DNA of 64,000 nucleotides from Astragalus membranaceus (Eukaryota; Streptophyta; Magnoliopsida; Fabales; Fabaceae). The number at the start of each line of letters is the position of its first letter. Positions within the stretch are counted from its first letter, which is position 1. Where the stretch lies: the NCBI GenBank assembly GCA_039519185.1, contig CM076846.1:149186605-149250604 (forward strand), in the 5' to 3' direction. Positions 10,732 to 21,739 of the stretch are shown here, one piece after another. Position numbers and translations under genes: made by a program. The notes under the pieces are model-generated. The model had not been told where the DNA came from and did no database searches. It saw only the letters and a list, made by a program, of their open reading frames with translations.

Positions 10732-13328
10732 TGTAACGCCCCAAATAATTTACTATTTTATTTAATTAAATTAATTAGGTGTTGTATTGGTATAGTCATA
10801 TTTAAATAAATATATGGTATTTTATTGGTGCAATAATAATAAATGAATAATATGTTATGGGCCTATGTTGCACTTAAAATAGTAATTGGGTGGGGTGTAT
10901 GGAGTAAATTAGAAGAAAGGCCCAAGAGCTAGGAGCGTATATATAGTGAAATTAGGGTTAGTGTCTTAGACACAATTGAAAGAAAAAGAAGAGAAGAGAA
11001 AGAGAGAAGAAAATCGGCGCTAAGGGAGGAGAGAAGAGAAGGGAGATCGCGACTTGAGGGTGAGGAGAACTTGTTGCTGTGTGTTCTTGGTGTTTCGTGA
11101 AAGGGCTTCATCTCCATCAAATTCTTAAGGTAAGGGGGGTCTCACATTATAAAGGATTATATGATGGGTAGTTTGTAGGAGGGTAGAATCTATGATGCCT
11201 AGGAGATGTTTGATAATATGCTTGAATGAATTATGAGAATATAAGTGTTGTTGGTTTTGTTTTGATGTTAATGACTTAAGATTGAATTGATGATAAGATG
11301 ATGCTTATAAGGTGTTTGATGAAAGTATTATGGTGTGTGCAATTGGTGATTGAATGCACATTAGGTGTTTGATGAATGTATTGATAGTGTTTGAATTGGT
11401 GGCTGAAGTGTGATGGTTGTTTGTGTTGTTGAATTCACTGTTTTGAGATGTTCTGACATAGGTTTAGTATTTCAGTGACTGAGAACGTTTTACTAATTGA
11501 AAAATTATGTGGTTTGTCATTTCGAAAACTTGATTGAATTCTTGTTAATTTGGCACTGATTTGGTTGCATTTGGAGTTGTATAGCTCGAGTTATAGGCGA
11601 TACAAGTTAGGTTAAAATTCTGGAAACGATTTGGGTATAGGTTCAGTATTTCGGTAACTGGGAACGTTGTATTGACTGAAAAATTATGTGGGTTACTTTT
11701 CTGGAAAGTAGACTTAATGCTTGTTAATTTGACGCTGGTTTGGTTGCGTTTAGAGCTGTGAAGATCGAGTTATGAATTCCACAAGTTAGGGTAATATTCT
11801 GGAAGCATTCTGGACATAGGTTCGGTATTTTTAAAACTGGGAACTTTCTGTTCGTCAAAAATTATGGGACTTTTTCTCTTAGCAAAACAGACTTAATTTT
11901 GGTCACTTTGGCACTGGTTTGGTTAAATTTGGAGTAGTGTAGCTCGAGTTATGAGCGTCCCAAGTCAGGTCAAATTTCTGGACTTAAACTAGGTATAGGT
12001 TCAGTGTTTCAGGTCTTGTGTCTTCAATTGAACTCTGATTTGAACGATTCTTTTTCCATTAGAAACTATACTCAAATTGCTTTTGTTAAGGCTAAGGTTT
12101 TGTTCCATTTGGTCAAGTGTAAGTCAGTTTAGATTGATTTGAAGTGGAAGGACAGAATCTGTCCAGTCTGGGAACCATTTGGGTTGTTTCTAAAAACTGT
12201 ACTAACTGGCTCATTGTTTTGAAACTTTAAATATATGTTCAGAAACTACACATCTGTAGCTTTCCAACGAGTGGTCTTTTGTAATTTTTCGATGTCGTTT
12301 GCTATTTTAAATAATTCGCCGAAGTAGATGCACTGTTGTAGGAAACCCTGCACCCGTGATGTTTTGTTGTGCCTAATAGGACTAACTAGTTTGTTGTTGA
12401 AGTTGTTGGGTCAAATAAGACCAAATTGTGATGATGACGTTTTTGGGTCGAATATGACCACCTTTTGATGTTGATGATGATGGGTCAAGTAAGACCACCT
12501 AATTGATGATGATGTTGCGACGAGTAATGATGTTGATGATGTTGTTGTATCATGATGTATGACATTTGTGTTGTTGAATTGTTTTCTGATGTCCTGTACA
12601 TGGTGTCTCATGCATGCCATATACATTCTTGCGACGGTGTAGGCTTCGGCCTTGGAGCTATGCTCAAAGCGACGTGCCCGAGAGGCTATTTTTGCGACGA
12701 TGGTACCACATGCATATGCCCGGCGACGTGGGTTGCATTTCATATACATACATATTCATGAGGTTGTTGCTTGAGGTTGTTTGTTGTTGTGCTCTATATT
12801 GTTGCTTGTTGATGTTGTCCTGTGATGGTTGTACCGTGAGGTTGATGTGATGTGGTAATTATAGATGTCTGTTCTCTAATATGCTATCTATCATATATGC
12901 CTTTATACTGTTAGAAGACTCACCCTTTCTGTTGAATGTTACCCCTACGTGGGTAACTGCAGGTAGACGCGTGTGAAGGACTTCACTTCCTTCTTCTATC
13001 GAGTCGTGTCGTTTGCTCTGATACGTAGCACCTGGGGGAAACAAACATTTGTCTTTAGTTGTCCTTTAACGACTGTTGTCTTTACTATTTGATGTTTTCC
13101 CGAAATTATTTCCTCGGAGACGTTTGAGATGACATTTTGAGAGGTTGTTATATTTCTGCTGCGTGATGATTGAACTTATGATGTGCTACGTATTACTCCT
13201 TTATTAAATGATGACTTTGAACTTTTGGATTTGCGAAACGACGAATGTGACGCCCCTTGCATGTTTATTTTAAAATTCCGCACTCTGATGTTTAAATAAA
13301 ATTAATTGGGTAGAAATGGGGTGTTACA
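10732..13328 (+). mobile_element. Solo LTR 1 (2.6 kb) in element A gag, TSD gggtt
   Basis: It begins TGTAACGCCCCA and ends TGGGGTGTTACA, with 5-bp target duplications gggtt at 10727-10731 and 13329-13333. There is no internal region or coding sequence, so it is a solo LTR, the product of LTR-LTR recombination. A TATA-like tatatata (about 10937), a purine-rich leader and a splice-donor-like aggtaagg (about 11128) suggest plus-strand transcription. The interior holds four degraded ~178-bp tandem units (starting near 11456, 11635, 11813 and 11993). Termini of this type occur in Tekay-like chromoviruses, but I cannot assign the lineage. Confidence 0.9.
11456..12030. repeat. About 178-bp tandem repeat within solo LTR 1
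   Basis: The phrase cataggttcagtatttc...actgggaacg recurs near 11460, 11637, 11815 and 11994, each followed by the same order of motifs (aaaattatg, ttaatttg, ttggttgcatttgg, agctcgagttat). Divergence between units is high, so the array is old. The sister LTR (solo LTR 2) lacks it. Confidence 0.75.
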
Positions 13329-13333
13329 GGGTT

Positions 13334-13928
13334 GGTTAGTGGTAAGGTAGTTGCAGTGTGAGTGGTGGAAGATGAGGGTTTAGTAGTGAAAGAGGGGTAT
13401 CTGGTGTAGGGTTTTTGAGTGACAGGTTTGGTAGAAGAGTGTAATTTGGCTAAGCTAGTGGCATGAGCAATGGAAGTAGGGTTAAACATTCGAACGTGCA
13501 TTTGCGTGTGGTGTTCTAAACCAGCAAGGAATATGCTAAGAGAGTGTTCTGGAATCAAACTAACCTGAGTGAGAGCAAGCTCAAAAGCATCAATGTAATC
13601 CTCCAAATTACCTGTTTGCTTAATCTGTACCAACGAAGCAAGTGGATCTTCATAAGCATCCCCAAATCTCACTGGCACATCTGCTATGTATTGAGACCAC
13701 ATAGGATAGATATCAAACTTTTTCCTCATGTAGTTGAGGTGCCATTGCAATGCAAGCCCGTCCAAGTGAATCGAGGCAAGTCTCACCTTTGAAGCTTCTG
13801 CAGTGTCATCCAAAAGGAAGAATTGCTCACATTTGTAAAGCCATTCCCTCACGTTTTTGCCATTAAAACGAGGAAACTCAACCTTAGAAATGCGAGTAGC
13901 ATAGTGATGAGGTGTGTCAGCTGGTGGA
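13334..13928 (-). pseudogene. Element A gag, middle portion
   Basis: This is a retrotransposon gag domain on the minus strand: HHYATRISKVEFPRFNGKN, WLYKCEQFFLLDD, ASIHLDGLALQWH, QTGNLEDYIDAFEL, IFLAGLEHHTQMHV. It is flanked on both sides by solo LTRs of the same family. The frame runs on from the proline-rich segment at 34763 and into the segment starting at 10726, so the reading frame was intact when the LTR elements inserted. Confidence 0.88.
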
Positions 13929-14837
13929 TGTAACGCCCCAAAAATAATCCAAGTATTCATTTAATTAATTTAATTAAAGTGGTATATTGGTTGGTTATAT
14001 TAAAATAATAATAGGGTATTTGATTTAAATAAAGGGCAGTGTTTAGTAAATGGGTGAGTGGTAATTTAATTAAGAAAAAGGAGTAGTGGTAGTAATTAAC
14101 TAGGTGGTGAGAAGGGCCCAGGTCAAGTGAGCCCAATGACTTAAGCTAGGGTTAGTATTTTAGAAACTTGGAGAGAAAGAAAAGAAAGGAGGAAGAGAAG
14201 AGAGGGAGCGTGAGAAAGAGAGAGGAGCCGCGGCTAGAGAGAAGAAGAGAAGGGAAGAAAAAAATCGCAAGGTGAAGGAAAAGAGAGAGAGAGAGAGATC
14301 GCGTGGAGGAAGAGAGAAGGAGAAGGCCTTTGTTGCTGTGTGTTCTTGGTGCTTCGTGAAAGGGTCTTCATCTTCTCCAAGCTCTTGAGGTAAGGGGGGT
14401 TAAATTGTATAAGGGATTGTATGATGGGGGTTATGCTAGGAACTAGTAGTTATAGTGCTCTCTAAGTGTTTGTGAATATGTTTCAATGATGCTTGATTTT
14501 GTTGATATTGTCGAAAGTGTTGGAATTGCTTATGTTTGGATTGGTGGTAAAATTGTTGCTCACCAAGTGTTTGACAAAAGGGGTGAATGACGTTGAATAT
14601 GCATGCTAGTTGTGTGATTAAAGGCCTTGCTAGACTTTAATGTTAGTTGTTGCTGGAATTGGTAAGAAAATCAAAGAATGATGCTTTAGGCGTCACTAGG
14701 CGCCATTGTGCTAGTAATTGGGTGCCCTGGCGCAACACAGGTTGTTGCCAGGCGCCACTTTGTTGCTGTTTTTTGACAGTGCTGTGCTGCTTTTTGACTA
14801 TACTGTTTTCCGAAGGTGCTGCTGTTCGACTGTGCTG

Positions 14838-14951
14838 TTTTCGACATGTTGCTGTGCTGTTTTTCGACATGTTGCTGTGCTGTTTTTGACATGTTGCTGT
14901 GCTGTTTTTCGACATGTTGCTGTGCTGTTTTTCGACATGTTGCTGTGCTGT
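14838..14951. repeat. About 23-bp minisatellite in solo LTR 2 (left half)
   Basis: Four to five copies of a unit like tgttgctgtgctgttttt + cgaca run up to the element B insertion point. The array resumes on the other side of B at 33741-33813. Length changes by one base between units explain the several overlapping frames. Confidence 0.85.
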
Positions 14952-15634
14952 TGTTACCTCGAGATTTCGACAGTAGTATTTGAATAGGTATTATAAAGGT
15001 TCAGTTCCTTATTAATGATACTTTGGAAGTTACAGGTCTCATTCAAGTCATTCTGCTACCAGTTTCGACAAAGGAAGTTTTCGAGCGTGGATAGTTAGGA
15101 AGGAGTTCGACAAGCCGATGCGTGGATTCTATAGGGAAACAGAGCAAAGGTCTTTTCGACAAGTGGTGTCCAAGGTTTCGACAAGCGGTTACCAGCGAAC
15201 CGGTTGAAGTTAGAATTCAAAGAGCAGTTAAGGGCGGTTACTAGCCGTTTGTGTATACTTCTAGTGGTATATATACGATTTTGTAATAGAAAATAAGGGA
15301 CACAAATCATTACGCAAGTTACAGAATTCTGAAACTCTAACTTCCAAGCCAAAGCGAAAAACGAGTAGAAGAATCATTGTTCATTGTATGTGATTGTGCA
15401 CCATTTCTTCTTTATTATTATTCAACTCAATTCGAATTTGTTTACATCTTTGCAAACCATTTACTACTTCTTTTATTTTAGTTCCGTTTTTATGGTAAAC
15501 TGTCCCCTTTTCTTTAAATTTCTTCTAATCAAAACACTGGTGTTCAAAGGCAATTGCACAGAGATTTTTCTAGTTTGATCTCACAAACATTCCTCATAAA
15601 ACTAGTGATTGTTTGCTAAAAACACCAGCAAACA
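14952..15634 (+). repeat. Element B 5' LTR
   Basis: TGTTACC...GCAAACA. The left part carries five TTCGACA-type boxes (about 14968, 15065, 15108, 15156, 15178). A TATA-like tatatatac lies near 15270. It is identical to the 3' LTR except for one t/a difference. Confidence 0.93.
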
Positions 15635-15637
15635 AAT

Positions 15638-15656
15638 TGGCGACCGCGATGGGACC
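15638..15656 (+). other. Element B primer-binding site (tRNA not assigned)
   Basis: TGGCGACCGCGATGGGACC follows the LTR end after three bases. The position and TGG start fit a tRNA primer site. I could not match it confidently to a specific tRNA. Confidence 0.55.
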
Positions 15657-15702
15657 CTTTGCCTTTCATGTTGTGTGTTTATTTGTCAGTGTGTACAATC
15701 GT

Positions 15703-16401
15703 ATGCGCTTAAGAAGTGGTAGAATGGTGCGTACTAATTCTAACAGTTCTTCGAGTTCTAGTCCTGTAGTTTCGCAAGTGCAAGGAACGACTGTTGATTC
15801 TGCAAGTGTAAATGCAGGGGTAGTTGTGGGGACAATAGCCCCTTCAACATCAATAACCGTTCCTGCAGTATCAATGACCAATGTTGGTTCAACACAGTCT
15901 GTGACTTTGCCATCAAGTATAGGGCTTCATTCTAGTCCTTATTTAGGGCCTCATGGTAGTCCTTATATGGCAGTAGGAAACGGTTTAGACACACGTTTTC
16001 AAAACTTGAGTTTGCCACCATTTCCTTCGGGTATATATGGCATGCCTACTGGGATGCCTCATATGTCAACGTTTTCTCCTACACGCGTTTCTTATGAAAG
16101 TGTGCAGGGACGAGACCCGACTGCATTAACCAATGCATCGTTGTCGGCATTAAGACAACAAGTGGATGAAAGTAACCACGATATGGTTAATATGCTAACC
16201 CAACAGATCGGCACGGTTTTCAACCCCTTAATTCAAAATACCAACACAAGTTATCAGATGTTGGCAAATCAAATGGGTAGAATCGCCGATTTCTTTGGGA
16301 CTCCGACGGCTGATAATAGGCAAATTCCCAATGTTATGGGTAACATGCCTGGTAACCCTCAAAGAGCGGTTGCAGTCGAAGCCCAAGCGGTTGTAGGCGA
16401 A
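15703..16401 (+). pseudogene. Element B gag, N-terminal part (split by element D)
   Basis: ATG at 15703 begins MRLRSGRMVR, matching the MYLRSGKMVR start in element C; upstream in-frame codons belong to the LTR and leader. The product is Ser/Thr/Gly-rich, then a conserved stretch (LSALRQQVDESNHDM, MLTQQIGTVFNPLIQNTN, ANQMGRIADFFG). The frame reaches GAA at 16401, where element D is inserted. The remainder continues in phase at 22799. Gag forms the particle in which the element RNA is reverse transcribed. It is broken only by the insertion. Confidence 0.88.
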
Positions 16402-17455
16402 TGATCAGTGCATTTTGATGCACATTCTTCCATGTTTATACTTAAGCATTTCTATGTTTTGCTTTGTTTATTTTTATGTTTTATAATGTTTTTCTAATTT
16501 AGTTTATTTTTGGCTTAATTTGATTTCCGTATTTTATTTTCAGCTTTAGCAGCTTTCACGGAAAAATTCATAACTGGAGCTACGAGTATCGGATCGACGC
16601 GTTCTAATATGTGTTGAAAAGCCAAGAGAAAGAGCTGCAACTTTCATGTTGAAGTCAAAAGCTAATTCGGAGCGCAAGAGTCCCAAATAATTCGCTGAAG
16701 TTCCAGACTTAATGAATATTTAGTTTTGGGCCGGACTTTTTATGTTTTTCGACCCTGTTGGGTTATGACCCGAATTCCTTGTTTTCCATTATACCTAGGC
16801 AGCCGTTTACTGTTCACGGAGTTCACTATTCACGAAATTTTTTGGAAGTTCTTGGGTACGAATTCTCATGGAGAACTAACCGATCCAGACAATTTGCTGT
16901 ATTCAGGTTCCGACACCTTGAGATTTTAGTAATTATAATCCAGGTTTTCTATTCCTTTCAATATCAATCTATGTCTCTTGTTTGCTTAATTCGATTTACA
17001 TAGGTTATATTGGTTTAATTCGATTGATTGTATGATCCTAACTATAGACACGTTATCGTTTGCTTAATTCGTTATCGTGTTCGTTTAATTCATGTTTGCT
17101 TAATTCATGAAACTTAATCCCGTTTGCTTAATTCGGATAATAGGAACATACAACTTATACTATCAATTGCGCTTGTCACTTGATATTATAGTAGAATAGG
17201 AATAGGTAATTTGCGGTTGGAATTACGACAATCGATGATAGGCAGGAACCGAATCAGTAAATTGATTCTTAAACTTATTTGATAATCACTTATTTACTCT
17301 ATTTGTTAAATCGAACCTTAAACCAAACACCCCCTAATTCGATTTCAGTTGGTTAATTATTATACAAGAATCCTTGAGAACGATATCCGAGTTGTCGTTA
17401 CCGTATACTACATTTTTAAAATCACTCGTTTTGATCCGTGCGCGACAGCGGATCA
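16402..17455 (+). repeat. Element D 5' LTR
   Basis: TGATCAGTGCATTTTGATGC...GCGACAGCGGATCA. Near its middle it carries a cluster of a short tttgcttaattc phrase (about 16980-17130, five or more copies). Apparent ORFs in it recur in the 3' LTR and are not genes. Confidence 0.94.
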
Positions 17456-17458
17456 AAT

Positions 17459-17476
17459 TGGCGCCTTTGCCGGGGA
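17459..17476 (+). other. Element D primer-binding site, tRNA-Asp type
   Basis: TGGCGCCTTTGCCGGGGA lies three bases after the LTR. It matches the tRNA-Asp primer site used by Athila-group elements (TGGCGCCGTTGCCGGGGA) with one mismatch. Confidence 0.85.
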
Positions 17477-18103
17477 TTCTTGTTGTTATTAACTGATTTT
17501 AGAGTCATAGGTCTAGTGCTCTGGCGTTTAGACCCTAGTTTCCTCACTGTTTTGGCAATTTCGCAGCTCAGTGTCAAAAATCCGGTTTTCAGGAAAATTG
17601 TGTCCGTTTCAAAATCTGTTTCTTGCAACCTGAGCGGAAAAATCGTGCGATCATTAGTCCCTTACTCATGGAATGAGTTATGGGACTACAGCCTCAAATT
17701 GCCAAATTCCTCCTCCTTCTATTTTTTATGAATTTTTTACTGTTTTCATAGTTTCGAAAAATTCCAAAAAAATTCTCAAAATTATTATTTCACTTAATTA
17801 GATTAAATTTGGTGTTTTTGTATTTTTCTGAATTTATTTTAATCATATCTCTTCTTTGATTTTGTTTCTGCCTACTAGGGACATTGTTGGCATTTTCGCA
17901 TTTGTTGCTGCATTGCTGCATTAATCCTGGCTACTAGGTCTGTTTGTTCTGACTTGTTTGCTTTTGATCCTGAAGTTGAGAGAACCTTACACACACGCCG
18001 CAGAGCAAATCAGACTAGCACTAGTTCACCACCCGTTATCGATTCTGATTCTGACTATTTGCATAATTTGTTTGATTCTGATTCTGAACTTGCTTTTGAT
18101 AAC

Positions 18104-20836
18104 ATGGCTGAACAAAGAACACTAAGGCAGCTTGCTGCCCCTGATGTGAACTATAATGGTTTATGTATTGATTACCCTCAAGCTGATACACCATTTGAAT
18201 TGAAATCTGGTTTAATACACTTGTTGCCAAAGTTTAATGGTCTTGCAGGTGAGGATCCGCATAAGCATTTGAAAGAATTTCAGGTTGTGTGCTCTACACC
18301 ATTGAGGCCTGAAGGAATCACTGAAGATCACATCAAACTCAGAGCCTTTCCATTCTCATTGCAAGGTGCAGCAAAGGATTGGATATATTACCTTGAACCA
18401 AATTCTATCACAAGTTGGAATGCTCTGAAAAGAGTGTTCTTAGAAAAATATTTTCCTGCCTCCAGAGCTGCATCAATCAGAAAGCAGATATGTGGAATTA
18501 GACAGGATGGTGAGTCATTAGCTGAGTACTGGGAGAGATTCAAGCAGTTAGTGTCCAGTTGTCCCCAACACCAGATCACCGAGCAGTTACTTATCCAGTA
18601 CTTCTATGAAGGTTTGTTACCAATGGATAGAAACATTCTTGATGCTGCTAGCGGTGGGGCACTTGTTGATAAAACCCCAGCTGCTGCTAAAGCCTTGATT
18701 GGAAACATGTCTCTCAACTCCCAACAGTTCACCACTAGAAACAGTAATGTCCAAACCAAAGGTGTGAACGAGATCCAGGCTTCCAACAAGGCTTTAGAAA
18801 CAAGAATTGACGAGCTTACTTCTTTAGTGAAACGGTTGGCAGCAGGTAAGACTCAAGCAGCAAACTTGTGTGGTATTTGTACTTCTCCTGAACACCCGAC
18901 CGATACATATCCTATTTTGCAAGATGAGTCAATCACCGAGTTGCCTCAAGCTTATGCAGCAACCCTTTACAACCAAGGAAACAATCAGCAAGGGTTCAAC
19001 ATTCCTGACCTGTCCACTAACAGATACCATCCCAATTGGAGGAACCATCCAAACATTCGATATGGGAACCAACAGTCCAGCCAACAACAAAACCCTCCCC
19101 TAGTAACCACCCTTGTACCTTCCGGACCTTCACTAGAGGAACTTGTCAAGCAAATGGCTGTCAACAATCTCCAGTTCCAACAAAGAACTGATTCTAGCAT
19201 TCAGACCTTGCAGACACAGATTGGACAGCTTGCTACTTCAATGAATGCCATGCAGCAAGCCCAAGGGTCGAACCAACTTCCCGCCCAAACAGTTGCGAAT
19301 CCAAGAGGCCCTAATGTAAGTGCAATTTCCTTGAGATCCGGAAAAGTATTGGAACCAGCCAAAAATGAAAAAACTCCTGAGGTAACACCTTCTTCACCTG
19401 AACCCTCTTCTGTTTGGGTAGAAGCTGAAAAAGATAAACTGAAAGAGTATGTACCACCAGTTCCCTTCCCACATAGAGTACTGAAAAATAAAGGGACTGA
19501 TGAGGGGGACAAGGAGAGAGAGATTTTGGATGTATTCAGAAAGGTCGCGGTAAGCATTCCGCTTCTTGATGTCATTAAGCAGGTTCCGAAGTACGCAAAG
19601 TTCCTGAAAGATTTGTGTACACACAAAAGGAGGTTGAAGGGAAATGAGAGAGTCAACTTGGGAAGAAATGTTTCTGCTTTCATTCAGCCTAAGCTTTCAT
19701 CTGAAAAAGCCACAGGAGAGCAAAATGTTTCAGCTCTCACTCAAGTCATGCCACAAAAGTGCAAGGATCCAGGAACTTTTGCTATTCCTTGTACCATCGG
19801 GAATAGTAAATTCGAGAATTGCATGCTTGATTTAGGAGCGGGCATTAATGTTATGCCTACTTCTGTTTATAATAACCTTAATCTTGGTCCTTTGCAGCAT
19901 ACAGGTTTAATCATTCAGCTGGCAGACAGAAGCAATATCCGCCCCACCGGAGTAGTGGAAGATGTCCTTGTTCAAATTAATGACTTAATTTTTCCTGCAG
20001 ATTTTTACATCCTGGACATGGAAGGCGAAACTAAGTCAAGGAGGGCTCCCATCATTTTAGGCAGACCGTTCATGAAAACGGCGAAAACCAAAATTGATGT
20101 TGATGATGGAACCATGTCCATGGAATTTGGTGACATTGTCGCGAAAGTTAACATTTTCGATGCTATGAAATATCCCTTGGAAGAGCATTCCGTTTTTCAT
20201 ATTGAATTGATCTCTGAGTTGGTTGATGACACTTGCTCTGAATTGTCTTCACTGGATTTTCCATCCTTATCTGGATTTGATGATATTTATTCATGTGCTG
20301 ATTGTACTGACACTAACCTTTGTGTTGTATGTGTTGAGATCGATGCTGCCTTGCAGGGTGACATGTTTCCTACAAGTGAAGTTGTTGTCGATGAAGTTGT
20401 TTATGCAGTTGATGCTCTCGACATCCCGGCTGCCCCGAACACTCCATCCATTGAGCAGCCCCCGTCCTTAGAGCTGAAACTACTCCCGGATAATCTGAAA
20501 TACGCTTATTTGGGGGGTTATGAAAAACTACCTGTTATTATTTCTTCTAACCTTGATTTCGACCAGGAAAATAAACTTTTGCAGGTTTTGAAGAAGCACA
20601 AAAAGGCAATTGGTTGGACACTAGCTGACATCCCAGAGAGATGCAAACATAGAGGAGCTTTCTTTGGAAGCGCTCAACTACACTGCAACTTGATCAGGGA
20701 GTTCTTCTTTCCTTCTCTCTACTTTAATAGTTATGCCCCTTTCATTGAGGACAATGCTTGTTTCAAGTGTGGGGGAGGGAATCATTGGTTTTCTTTGCTT
20801 TTGTTCGTTGTTTTGTTTTGTTTTCAGTTATTATAA
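18104..20836 (+). CDS. Element D Athila-type gag-protease, RT deleted
   Basis: The open frame extends upstream to 17954 without an ATG; the first in-frame ATG (18104, MAEQRTLRQLAAPD) matches typical Athila gag starts. Gag domain: FELKSGLIHLLPKFNGL, GEDPHKHLKEF, RAFPFSLQGAAKDWIYYL, FLEKYFPASRAASIRKQI. The zinc-knuckle-like segment CGICTSPEHPTDTY has Tyr where the fourth Cys is expected. A GAGA-type linker (AISLRSGK) follows, then the aspartic protease with active site DLGAGINVMP (about 19848) and ILGRPFMKTA. The frame reaches the start of RT (LKYAYLGGYEKLP, KKAIGWTLADI) and then runs through non-homologous 3' sequence to a stop at 20834. Gag and protease look intact; mobility would need RT and integrase from another copy. 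Confidence 0.9.
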   Translation: MAEQRTLRQLAAPDVNYNGLCIDYPQADTPFELKSGLIHLLPKFNGLAGEDPHKHLKEFQVVCSTPLRPEGITEDHIKLRAFPFSLQGAAKDWIYYLEPNSITSWNALKRVFLEKYFPASRAASIRKQICGIRQDGESLAEYWERFKQLVSSCPQHQITEQLLIQYFYEGLLPMDRNILDAASGGALVDKTPAAAKALIGNMSLNSQQFTTRNSNVQTKGVNEIQASNKALETRIDELTSLVKRLAAGKTQAANLCGICTSPEHPTDTYPILQDESITELPQAYAATLYNQGNNQQGFNIPDLSTNRYHPNWRNHPNIRYGNQQSSQQQNPPLVTTLVPSGPSLEELVKQMAVNNLQFQQRTDSSIQTLQTQIGQLATSMNAMQQAQGSNQLPAQTVANPRGPNVSAISLRSGKVLEPAKNEKTPEVTPSSPEPSSVWVEAEKDKLKEYVPPVPFPHRVLKNKGTDEGDKEREILDVFRKVAVSIPLLDVIKQVPKYAKFLKDLCTHKRRLKGNERVNLGRNVSAFIQPKLSSEKATGEQNVSALTQVMPQKCKDPGTFAIPCTIGNSKFENCMLDLGAGINVMPTSVYNNLNLGPLQHTGLIIQLADRSNIRPTGVVEDVLVQINDLIFPADFYILDMEGETKSRRAPIILGRPFMKTAKTKIDVDDGTMSMEFGDIVAKVNIFDAMKYPLEEHSVFHIELISELVDDTCSELSSLDFPSLSGFDDIYSCADCTDTNLCVVCVEIDAALQGDMFPTSEVVVDEVVYAVDALDIPAAPNTPSIEQPPSLELKLLPDNLKYAYLGGYEKLPVIISSNLDFDQENKLLQVLKKHKKAIGWTLADIPERCKHRGAFFGSAQLHCNLIREFFFPSLYFNSYAPFIEDNACFKCGGGNHWFSLLLFVVLFCFQLL

Positions 20837-21739
20837 AAAAAAAATGCATCTTTTTGAAAGTTTTGGGTTATAGATTAATCTGAGTTTTGGGTTGTGGAGA
20901 CTTGGGAAAAGTTCACAAGATCGGTATCGTCTTAACACCGTGAGTCTCTTGCATATGGAAATTAATTTGAATCCTTATTATGACATAGCCTTGAATTCTC
21001 ATTCTCTGACAGCTCTTGAGTAGTTTATCTTTGCAGTCAGCACCATCTCGCACACGCTCTACGTAAGGAAGCCGATGAAAATAAGTGAGTGATCCAAGTT
21101 CCAAAAAAAAAAAAAAAGTAGGGAATGCTCTTTCTAAGTTTGGTGACCCTCACCCGGTCACTTAACCCAACGGTCGTAGAACCTACAAAAAAAAAAAAGA
21201 AAAAAAAAAGAAAAGAAAAACCCATTGTTAGTTGGTTCAAAAAAAAAAGAAAAGAAAAACCCATTGTTAGTTGGTTCAGAGGCTTCTGGTGCTGAACTTG
21301 GTAGGGTGGATTACGGTCCAATCCCCCGCAACTACAATTGGGTAAACAGGGGGTTATGCCATTTAATTCCAGAACCCCATGCAAAAAGGATCAGAGTCAC
21401 TAACCGGGGATAGCCTTACTATGGGTGTGTGGAGATAACGGGCTTAATGTGATTGCGCCAGAATGAAAAAGAGAAAAAAAGGAGGATTGGTAAGTTAGGC
21501 TTAGGCATAATAGCATGATTCGGATTGGGTTGTGTATTCAGGAGGCTTACGATTGCACAATTGTGGATTAGTGTTCTTACGATGCCCTTAGTGTGCCAGA
21601 TTAGTACCTATCAACACAATCTTAACCGAAGAAAAGTTTATGGCCTGGGATGAGTAACTGATGATGCTTGTGTGTTTGCTGAGTTTTTATTTTTATTTTT
21701 ATTTTGCTCGGAGTGCAAAAGTTCAAGTGTGGGGGAATT
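20837..21739 (+). other. Element D 3' non-coding region and polypurine tract
   Basis: No coding region. A ~40-bp unit (aaaagaaaaacccattgtta, then gttggttca) is tandemly duplicated at about 21201-21278. Polypurine tracts of the form caagtgtgggggag/a occur twice: 20764 (inside the end of the ORF) and 21724-21739, the latter directly before the 3' LTR and so the functional one. Confidence 0.75.

Noticed and set aside
12411..13044. ORFs on both strands in solo LTR 1
   Set aside because: No homology, and they are not conserved in the sister LTR. The region is tandemly repetitive LTR sequence.
14838..14951. CRISPR-like regularly spaced repeat
   Set aside because: The units are directly adjacent with no unique spacers, and the context is a plant LTR.
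14643..14987. Overlapping ORFs on both strands rich in Cys/Phe/Leu or Gln/Ser/Thr
   Set aside because: They are all frames of the 23-bp minisatellite in solo LTR 2. Repeat periodicity, not protein selection, keeps them open.
15095..15578. ORFs repeated at 33196-33679
   Set aside because: They lie in the two LTRs of element B and are not genes.
16726..17003. Small ORF pair repeated at 22064-22356
   Set aside because: They lie in the two LTRs of element D. Duplication of the LTR explains the conservation.
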